64,000 bases of DNA from Ahrensia kielensis DSM 5890. GTDB taxonomy: Bacteria; Pseudomonadota; Alphaproteobacteria; Rhizobiales; Rhizobiaceae. Positions 57,505-64,000 of this stretch are shown here, one piece after another; position 1 is the first letter of the stretch, and the number at the start of each line of letters is the position of its first letter. The stretch is from positions 327,142 through 391,141 of the forward strand of contig NZ_KB894531.1 of NCBI RefSeq assembly GCF_000374465.1, read 5' to 3'. The position numbers and the translations under genes are program-made. The notes beneath the pieces are model-generated. The model was given only the letters and a program-made list of their open reading frames with translations, ran no database searches and had not been told where the DNA came from.

Positions 57505-60318
57505 ATGTCAATTTCTCAGCAATATATTCCAAGAACGTATGTGGTTTTATCAATGGCGCTGTCAAAAGATCTGTTTAAATTTGCTCGTAAATCTAAAAGC
57601 AAAGCTCCGGTACAGAAATTAGCTAATAAGTCAGACCGCAAAACGCTTGGTGTCAGGACCAAACTCAGCGCTTCTATCGCCGTTGTTGGTTTGCTTACTG
57701 CTGTTGCAATCACCATCGCCGTTTATGCGTTTAATTCGGCAAGTAACCAGTTCCGCGCTATTAATGAAGAGCGCGTTCCGTCTCTTGTGGATGCAGGCAC
57801 GCTGGCCATTCAAAGTACAGAGCTTACGATCGCAGCCTCAGAACTGATTGGCGCGGATCAACAAGATGCACGTCAAGAAGCTTTCGATACATTGTCACTC
57901 ACTGTTGAGAACCTGCTCAACCGTGTTCCAGCCTCCAATCAAACGGGGCCTGCAGCGGACGATATTGCTAAACTGCGCAAAGCAGTTGAGGGATTTAGCA
58001 GTCAGCTTTCCGCACTTGATGCAATGACCGATGGAAATCTTTCAATTAAAGCGCAGTCATCTGAACTGCTGCTTGAGCTGTTTAAAACAGACACACTGAT
58101 TGGCGCTTTATTGTCGCCAGCCATCAGTAAAGCCTATTCAGAACTGCAAGAAGGCGGCCAAAATGCGGGCCGTGAAGCGGGCATGCTCGTTGACCGCTTG
58201 ATGAAAACAGAAGTGTTTACATTCCGCTCATTGATGAACCTTCAAGCTGATGTTGGTTTGTTGAGCGGTGCTGCATCGTCCTATCTTTTGGTTAACCAGC
58301 CGAAACTTGAAAATGAATTCAAATCAATTCTTGAGCGTAGTTCAATAAGTATAAAAGCGACGGCAAAAAGACTGATGTTTTATGATGACATTTCTCGTGA
58401 AACAGCAGCTAGGCTCAATACGCTTGCTGATCGAGGCACAGAAGCCATTAAAATGCGTGAATTGGTAAATTACTTTCCAAATTCGGGCTCGGTGCAAACA
58501 TTCTTGAACGATATGCTTGCTTTGCATCAGGAAATCGAAAAGGAACTAGCAACGGCGGTTGAGGACAAATATAATGGTATGGCAGTCAGCGCGCAGAAGG
58601 CTGCTGCTGAGAATAAAGGCATTATTGATGATTTGCTGAATATCCAGATGAAGCAAGTGCGTAGCAGCTTGGAAGCAATGTCTACTTTGCGCCAGTTTAC
58701 ATCAATGGTGGTTCAAGGTGCGTTGACCGACGACCCAAAGGTCGTAGATACGATGCAGCAGAGCGTTGGCTTTATTGTTTCGCGTCTTAACAATTTGCTT
58801 GGCGCAGTTGGCAATTCAGACACTGTAGAAAATGCCAAAAAGCTCAATGACCTTGTTCATCCCGACACGGGCCTTATTGCCCTTCGTAAATCTGTATTGA
58901 ATACCAGCGAGGCCGTAGAAGGTCTTGTTCAAGATGTTTACCGCGAAACAAAACTCATCAACAGCATCATCTTTGATATTTTGACGGCGGAACGTGCTGA
59001 GATCGCAACGTCATCTGCCCAGCTTGATGAGCAGCTTGCTTGGAGCACGAATGTCCTGATTGGTATTGGAGCGGCTGCGCTTCTGACATTGTTGCTGGTT
59101 GCCTTTATCGTGATTAACCGCGGCATTGTTAATCCACTGTCTAAGCTTATTGGTTCCACCCGTTCGCTTGCCAAAGGTGAGCTTGATACGGAGATTAATT
59201 ATACCAATCGCGGCGATGAGCTTGGCCAACTTGCAAAAGCACTTTTGGTTTTCCGTGACAACGCATTGGAAAAAATTCAGGTTGAAAGCAATTCTGAAAA
59301 AGTGCGGTTGGAAGTTGAAGAAGAACGCCTCGAAAATGAAAATATGAAGGCTGAAGAAGCACGTCAAATCCAATCTGCCGTCGATGAGCTCGGCTTTGGT
59401 TTGAAAGAACTGGCACAAGGAAATTTGAGTGCTCGTTTGGAAAAACCATTTTATGGCACATTGGATAATGTACGCGCAGACTTTAACCAGTCTCAGGAAA
59501 CATTGCAGTCCGTGATGCTGCTTGTGGCGCACAATACGGGCGATATCAGCTCAGGTACGACACAGCTGCGTTCTGCGGTGGCACAGCTTGCTGAGCGCAC
59601 AGAGCACCAGGCAAACCAAATTGAAGGTGCTGCGCAGACATTGGGTGAAGTAACGAACAAGGTTAAAGCCTCTTCTGAGCGTGCGATGGAAGCCACCCAA
59701 ATGGGACTTCAATCGCAAGATCATGCTCGCAAAGCATCCGATGTTGTATCGCAAGCCATTGAGGCAATGGGCCGTATTGAAGATACGTCATCAAAAATTG
59801 CTTCTATCGTGTCGATGATCGAAGATATTGCATTCCAAACAAATCTGCTTGCTCTGAATGCGGGCGTTGAGGCAGCGCGTGCTGGCGAAGCGGGACTTGG
59901 CTTTGCTGTTGTTGCGCAGGAAGTGCGTGAACTTGCACAACGTGCATCGACAGCTGCCAAAGAAATTGACGGCCTGATTTCGACATCTGGTGATGAAGTT
60001 GAAAATGGTGTGCGCTTGGTTCAATCAACCGGCACGTCAATTGCGGCAATTGAAGAAAACATTACTTCGGTCAATGCATTGATTGACCTGATTGCAACGG
60101 CATCAACAGAGCAGTCAGAAGACTTGCAGGAAGTAAATAGTGTGATCGGACAGCTTGACCAGTCCACACAGCAAAACGCTGCAATGGCAGAAGAAACCAA
60201 TGCAGCAACACAAAAGGTTGCTGAATTGACGGCAGATCTTATGGCAACGGTGTCGCGCTTTAATGTGTCAGGCGAAGCATCACAGTCTCATAATGAAGAG
60301 TGGCAAAAAGCTTCGTAA
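57505..60318 (+). CDS. Methyl-accepting chemotaxis protein
   Basis: 937 residues from ATG 57505; ATG 57553 (921 residues) is equally possible as neither has a ribosome site. First helix about 56-76, an unusually large periplasmic region of about 440 residues that is mostly helical, second helix about 515-538, then HAMP ([13 protein letters not shown] and following), a second HAMP-like unit near 625-660, and the signalling domain. The conserved hairpin tip is near 776-812 ([21 protein letters not shown] in shorter parts). No CheR-binding pentapeptide ends the protein. Lies beside flagellar genes. Confidence 0.95.
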   Translation: MSISQQYIPRTYVVLSMALSKDLFKFARKSKSKAPVQKLANKSDRKTLGVRTKLSASIAVVGLLTAVAITIAVYAFNSASNQFRAINEERVPSLVDAGTLAIQSTELTIAASELIGADQQDARQEAFDTLSLTVENLLNRVPASNQTGPAADDIAKLRKAVEGFSSQLSALDAMTDGNLSIKAQSSELLLELFKTDTLIGALLSPAISKAYSELQEGGQNAGREAGMLVDRLMKTEVFTFRSLMNLQADVGLLSGAASSYLLVNQPKLENEFKSILERSSISIKATAKRLMFYDDISRETAARLNTLADRGTEAIKMRELVNYFPNSGSVQTFLNDMLALHQEIEKELATAVEDKYNGMAVSAQKAAAENKGIIDDLLNIQMKQVRSSLEAMSTLRQFTSMVVQGALTDDPKVVDTMQQSVGFIVSRLNNLLGAVGNSDTVENAKKLNDLVHPDTGLIALRKSVLNTSEAVEGLVQDVYRETKLINSIIFDILTAERAEIATSSAQLDEQLAWSTNVLIGIGAAALLTLLLVAFIVINRGIVNPLSKLIGSTRSLAKGELDTEINYTNRGDELGQLAKALLVFRDNALEKIQVESNSEKVRLEVEEERLENENMKAEEARQIQSAVDELGFGLKELAQGNLSARLEKPFYGTLDNVRADFNQSQETLQSVMLLVAHNTGDISSGTTQLRSAVAQLAERTEHQANQIEGAAQTLGEVTNKVKASSERAMEATQMGLQSQDHARKASDVVSQAIEAMGRIEDTSSKIASIVSMIEDIAFQTNLLALNAGVEAARAGEAGLGFAVVAQEVRELAQRASTAAKEIDGLISTSGDEVENGVRLVQSTGTSIAAIEENITSVNALIDLIATASTEQSEDLQEVNSVIGQLDQSTQQNAAMAEETNAATQKVAELTADLMATVSRFNVSGEASQSHNEEWQKAS

Positions 60319-60331
60319 GTTAAGCTGCTCG

Positions 60332-60811
60332 TTAACGGCGTAAACTGGTGTGAGAAAGAATAGCCTCACCCAGTGGTCGCATATTTCCGAGCGCCACTTT
60401 GCCTAGATAGTTTTCTTCAATCTCGCGGCAACATGAATCTTCTAGATCTTGCTGACTTATGTCGGAGTTAGCCGACGTTGTATGCAGCAGCTTAATCGTT
60501 GCATAGGTATCATACAGAACAATATTGACGACGTTGCGAGCGCGAGCGCCATTAAAACTGATGTTGAGTGAGACAGATGCTTCTGTTCCCCAATCAGATG
60601 AAACAGACGCAACTTTTTCCAACTGCAGAAAATCAGGCGCAAAATAAAGCTGTGAGGCTTCGCCAACAATATCGGCCAAACAATCGAAACGATCCATCTG
60701 AATATAGCTGACATAGTGGGCCAGATCGACGAGTCTTAACTCGCCGATAAAGCCGCGCATTGTCGCTGCAAGCTGGGTTTCGATTTTGGAATGGGTTGTA
60801 ATTTCATTCAT
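60332..60811 (-). CDS. Uncharacterised protein at the end of the flagellar switch operon
   Basis: 159 residues, soluble, no signal or helix spans. Its start overlaps the flhB stop by four bases (ATGA), so it is translated with the flagellar genes. Visible features are a MRGFIGELRLVDLAHYVSYIQMD segment in shorter parts, a beta-rich middle and two adjacent cysteines in DSCCREIEE. No family is recognised. A chaperone or regulator for the motor is a reasonable guess from position only. It is convergent with the chemoreceptor gene. Confidence 0.72.
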   Translation of the reverse strand: MNEITTHSKIETQLAATMRGFIGELRLVDLAHYVSYIQMDRFDCLADIVGEASQLYFAPDFLQLEKVASVSSDWGTEASVSLNISFNGARARNVVNIVLYDTYATIKLLHTTSANSDISQQDLEDSCCREIEENYLGKVALGNMRPLGEAILSHTSLRR

Positions 60812-61899
60812 ATAGCAGGACCTAATGGGTTGCTTTTATTGGTTTGATTACGAAGAAACGCGATGATCTGAGCAACCGCTTGAAAGAAGTCAGGCGGAAT
60901 TGGTTGATCAACGGTTGAAATTTTATAAAGGCCGCGTGCCAATTGAACATTTTCAATGATCGGCACTTCGTGGGTTTTTGCAATTTCACGAATACGCAGC
61001 GCAAGCACATCTTGGCCCATTGCTACGACCATCGGGGCGGGATCCTTGTCCGGGTCATAGCGAAGCGCCACAGAAAAGTGTGTTGGGTTGGCAATAATGA
61101 CGGTCGCTGTTGGGACCGCTGCCATCATACGGTTTCGAGAGCGATCAAGCGCCATAGACCGCTGACGTGAGCGCAGCAGCGGATCGCCCATTGCCTGCTT
61201 CATTTCGTCTTTGACTTCCTGCTTACTCATTTTCAAATCATCAAGCCATTGCTTGCGTGAGATGAAAACATCGATGGCCGTGATGACCGTCATCGTGACA
61301 AGAATAGCAGAGACAATGCCGATTAATTCCAGTTGAAGGTGGGTCAGAAAATCTGCCGTTCTGGTGTAAAAACCAGACATCAAACCTTCGATGAAATTCG
61401 AGGTTAGAAAATAAACTATAAAGATAGAGATACCGACTTTAGCAACGGATTTTAGAAATTCGATAAAGCCTTTGCCGGAAAAAATGCGCTCACGGCCTTT
61501 GCCAATGGAAATTCTTGATAGTTGCGGCGTTACGCGCTTCCAGACGATTGAAGGCGGGTTTTGCGATACGGAACTCACAATACCGGCGAGCATTAGACCG
61601 ACGAAAAACGGTGCGGCCAAAATAGCGCCAATGGCCACGCAGACTTTCATCAGCTCCATAACATCATCGTTAGAAGCTAGGTAAATTTCACCTGACCTAT
61701 TCAGCAAGCCGGCCAATTGATCGCCTGTTGCCATCATGTTTTCGGACATACCGAATACGATGAGCGCGAGAATAACCAAGAGGCTAAAAAAGATGGAGAG
61801 CTCTTTGGAGACAGGTGTTTGACCTTTCTCCAATGCATCCTTGATCTTCTGCTCAGAAGCATCTTCGGTTTTCTGGTCTTTATCTTGATCGTCGGACAT
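60808..61899 (-). CDS. flhB: Flagellar export switch protein FlhB
   Basis: 363 residues. Four membrane helices between about 35 and 215 and a cytoplasmic domain with the autocleavage motif NPTH (271-274). Cleavage between N271 and P272 switches export from rod/hook to filament substrates. The N-terminal DASEQKIKDALEKGQTP segment is typical. Downstream of fliG by 13 bases, as in rhizobial motility clusters. Confidence 0.97.
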   Translation of the reverse strand: MSDDQDKDQKTEDASEQKIKDALEKGQTPVSKELSIFFSLLVILALIVFGMSENMMATGDQLAGLLNRSGEIYLASNDDVMELMKVCVAIGAILAAPFFVGLMLAGIVSSVSQNPPSIVWKRVTPQLSRISIGKGRERIFSGKGFIEFLKSVAKVGISIFIVYFLTSNFIEGLMSGFYTRTADFLTHLQLELIGIVSAILVTMTVITAIDVFISRKQWLDDLKMSKQEVKDEMKQAMGDPLLRSRQRSMALDRSRNRMMAAVPTATVIIANPTHFSVALRYDPDKDPAPMVVAMGQDVLALRIREIAKTHEVPIIENVQLARGLYKISTVDQPIPPDFFQAVAQIIAFLRNQTNKSNPLGPAI

Positions 61900-61912
61900 G
61901 ATCTATGATGTC

Positions 61913-62911
61913 CTATTTTTCAGGAAGGGTAATCTGACCTTCTGCGGCCATTTTGAGAGCGAGCGTCGCTATGGACTTGCGCGCTTGAATAACCGTGCTT
62001 TCCTGTATTTTGACATCGTCGCCCATCTCAGATTCGATCATGCGACGTGTACGTTGACCAAGGCTCGACAGTACCGCTTCGGCGACATCTTTGTCGGCAT
62101 TAAATAATGCATTGGTTAGAAGTTCTTGTGGCAGCCCATCACAAAGCTTGGTGCGGTCTACGGGCGACATGTGAACCAAATCTTCAAACCGGAACATCAT
62201 CGATTTAACGAGAGCCAATTTCTTTTCTTCAACTTGGCCTTCCATCTGCGCTAGCATTATATCGCAGGTTTCAGTGTCCATCTCGTTCAAGATTTCAGCC
62301 ATTTTAGAAGCTGATTCGCGCAAGCCACCAGAATTTGGATTAGGCTTGAATTCTTCGCGCAAATTCTTCTCAATGGCTTCGAGCATGCGGTCACTAATAT
62401 CACGCGACGACAGCATACGAGCGACGGTTTTCTTGCGCTTGTCTTCCGGCAAATGCTTGAGCAATGCTGCGGATGTTTTTGGCTGAAGGCGTTTTAAAAT
62501 GATGGATGCGAGCTGGGCAGGTTGTTTTTCAAGATAAGCAATGACCTTTTCAGGTTCGGTCTCTTCTAACTGCTGCCAAATGTTGATGGTTTCTTTTTCG
62601 GGCGATTCCATTTGTTCGCGTTTGATGAAATCTTTAAGCTCATCATCGCTCATGAAGTCGCTAAGAATGTTCTTCATCGTATCGGCTGAATCAATCAGGC
62701 CAACGCCCTTGGTAAATTCAGCTTCAAATTCTTGAACGAGTTTTTCCAAATCCGGCTGCGGGATTGTTTGTAATGTGTGCGCAGCATCAATCATCACACG
62801 CAGCTCTTCGCTTTTGAATGTTTTCAAAACAATGCCAGCGCGTTCTTTGCCCATTGCTACGAGAATGGCTGCGGCGCGTTGTGGTCTGCTGAGTGTGTAA
62901 ACTTTTACCAT
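61913..62911 (-). CDS. fliG: Flagellar motor switch protein FliG
   Basis: 332 residues. N-terminal (RAAAILVAMGKERAG), middle (KQPAQLASIILKRL with the EHPQ-equivalent region) and C-terminal domains are present; the C-terminal torque helix carries charged residues (LGQRTRRMIESEMGDD). Interacts with MotA and FliF. Two bases after fliN. Confidence 0.97.
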   Translation of the reverse strand: MVKVYTLSRPQRAAAILVAMGKERAGIVLKTFKSEELRVMIDAAHTLQTIPQPDLEKLVQEFEAEFTKGVGLIDSADTMKNILSDFMSDDELKDFIKREQMESPEKETINIWQQLEETEPEKVIAYLEKQPAQLASIILKRLQPKTSAALLKHLPEDKRKKTVARMLSSRDISDRMLEAIEKNLREEFKPNPNSGGLRESASKMAEILNEMDTETCDIMLAQMEGQVEEKKLALVKSMMFRFEDLVHMSPVDRTKLCDGLPQELLTNALFNADKDVAEAVLSSLGQRTRRMIESEMGDDVKIQESTVIQARKSIATLALKMAAEGQITLPEK

Positions 62912-62913
62912 GC

Positions 62914-63354
62914 TTATGAGCCGAGTTTAACGATTCGCACGCAAAGTGAATTGGGGTCATGCGCATTAATTTCTAATTCGCCTTCGCCAATCTTTTTGCC
63001 GTTTACTGCGATATCTACGGGTTCTCCAATTTTTGAATCAAGCGTGACAACCGTGTCCGGCTCCATTGCCATGAGCTGTGACACTGACATGCTGGTTGAA
63101 CCAATGATAACTTGCACTTCCACGGGAACATCAAAAACGCTTTTATTGTAATTGGCATTGCCAGAAAATTTTCTCGCCGCGCCATCAAGCTCGTCATCAG
63201 AAATTGATTTTTGCAATTCATCGATTGCCTCGTTGAGAGGATCTGAATCAACAAATTTTGCTGGCTCTTCTGCTGGAGCAAGCTCACTTTGTTCAAGTGG
63301 CTCTAGTGGTTCGAGGTCCATATCGAGGGGGCTATCGGCCTTTAAATCTATCAT
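62914..63354 (-). CDS. fliN: Flagellar motor switch protein FliN
   Basis: 146 residues. An acidic, low-complexity N-terminus of about 60 residues precedes the SpoA domain (VPVEVQVIIGSTSMSVSQLM, then DIAVNGKKIGEGELEI). Forms the lower C-ring with FliM. Sixteen bases after fliM. Confidence 0.96.
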   Translation of the reverse strand: MIDLKADSPLDMDLEPLEPLEQSELAPAEEPAKFVDSDPLNEAIDELQKSISDDELDGAARKFSGNANYNKSVFDVPVEVQVIIGSTSMSVSQLMAMEPDTVVTLDSKIGEPVDIAVNGKKIGEGELEINAHDPNSLCVRIVKLGS

Positions 63355-63370
63355 AATGGTGGCCCGCTTT

Positions 63371-64000
63371 CTAAACAGCTGAAGTTATAATCGACTGAAT
63401 CGGCTCGTGCGCTTCTTCGACTAATAGTGCGTATGAATTCTCATCTTGCCCGAGTTGGCATTTGTGAAGCTTGCGCCCCTTCGATGAAAGTGTCGTTTGA
63501 CAATTTTTATTGTCGCCTAAAGCCAGAACTGCGCCTGGTTTTAGCTTCGCGACATCTCTGAGTGTCATCTCGCTTAAGTGAACAATGCCGAAAATTTCAA
63601 TGTCGACATCTTTTTCCGGCGTAATATTGCCTTTGTTCTCGCGGATAGGTTCAGGCGCTTTTTCGCGAAAATTAAGCTTTAGAATTGCGCTCTGCGATAG
63701 CAAAATTTCAAATGTGTAGCTCTGGTCGCCGTGCTGAACTGTCATGGCAAAGCTTGCATGGTCGCCAAGACCATTTTGCGTTGCTTGGCCTGTCATCTTA
63801 TCAAGGCTTAACCGGCTGGAAAGCTCCAAAACAGATTCAATGGTTGCGGCCATTAGGTTGCCGAACTCGATCAAAATGGATTCTTGAAACTCTGTCAGTT
63901 TTGGCGCTGTTGCTTCGCTTTCAAGTTCAGGGTCAGAACCCAGCATCATGTCAACGAGCATTGAGCCTTGCTCGGGTACAACGCACATCGCAGCAGGTGT
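63371..64000 (-). CDS. fliM: Flagellar motor switch protein FliM, C-terminal part (runs off window end)
   Basis: The frame stays open to the window edge, giving the last 209 residues; the true start lies beyond position 64000. The CheC-like middle part (FGNLMAATIESVLELSSRL) and the SpoA domain at the end (VDIEIFGIVHLSEMTLRDV, LGDNKN) identify FliM, and the order with fliN, fliG and flhB is the rhizobial one. The middle domain is divergent from enteric FliM, as usual in this group. An internal ATG at 63986-63988 is not the start. Confidence 0.9.
   Translation of the reverse strand, partial: TPAAMCVVPEQGSMLVDMMLGSDPELESEATAPKLTEFQESILIEFGNLMAATIESVLELSSRLSLDKMTGQATQNGLGDHASFAMTVQHGDQSYTFEILLSQSAILKLNFREKAPEPIRENKGNITPEKDVDIEIFGIVHLSEMTLRDVAKLKPGAVLALGDNKNCQTTLSSKGRKLHKCQLGQDENSYALLVEEAHEPIQSIITSAV

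Overview
The window is a chromosomal segment of an alphaproteobacterium, most probably of the order Hyphomicrobiales (Rhizobiales). Several things point there: an FtsY that starts in the rhizobial way, a lipoprotein very like Brucella Omp19, the mdh-sucCDAB-lpd cluster, an AtpD with an Ala/Lys/Pro-rich N-terminal extension, and the rhizobial flagellar order fliM-fliN-fliG-flhB. Base composition is moderate, unlike the GC-rich soil rhizobia, which fits a marine or host-associated relative of the Brucella/Ahrensia type. No rRNA, tRNA, CRISPR array, transposase or prophage was recognised. These taxonomic statements rest on recalled family resemblance, not on a search.

Layout. 1-3.2 kb: minus-strand dapF, mtaB and the start of ftsY, interrupted by an opposite-strand secreted SH3-like gene. 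3.3-9.1 kb: accessory genes (DUF1328, beta-carbonic anhydrase, dienelactone hydrolase, Amj-type flippase, HupE, and an Rrf2/thioredoxin-reductase-like/methyltransferase cluster). 9.1-11.4 kb: ffh and rpsP behind a structured leader. 11.6-28.6 kb: Omp19-like lipoprotein, zapE, VOC protein, mdh, sucC, sucD, sucA, sucB, lpd, a BCCT transporter, then minus-strand TraB/GumN and xerC. 28.7-30.8 kb: rimM, trmD and rplS, normally beside rpsP but here about 17 kb away. 30.9-37.8 kb: an amino-acid ABC substrate-binding protein and permease without ATPase, an EamA exporter, leuC, a diguanylate cyclase, an AEC transporter and a lipoprotein. 38-41.4 kb: sdhCDAB. 41.6-47 kb: exported MsrA, acyltransferase, SDR, transaldolase, priA. 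47-51.2 kb: accessory genes between priA and the ATP synthase genes. 51.4-56.6 kb: atpHAGDC. 56.7-64 kb: GNAT, a large chemoreceptor, and the flagellar switch/export operon running off the window end.

How the genes work together. Mdh, SucABCD, Lpd and SdhABCD make up a large part of the TCA cycle and its link to the quinone pool, and AtpHAGDC is the F1 sector that uses the resulting proton motive force. Both the suc and atp operons carry an extra uncharacterised small membrane-protein gene between conserved subunits (16213-16416 between sucC and sucD; 56019-56219 between atpD and atpC). FtsY and Ffh form the co-translational targeting pathway.

Best candidates for something undescribed: a 52-bp imperfect duplication of the priA 3' end (46938-46989 and 48082-48133) bracketing a 1.1-kb segment with a divergent tandem-HxlR regulator and VOC protein; the two embedded small membrane proteins; the mutually exclusive hairpins plus perfect palindrome ahead of ffh; and the Rrf2-controlled redox cluster with a palindrome touching its start codon.
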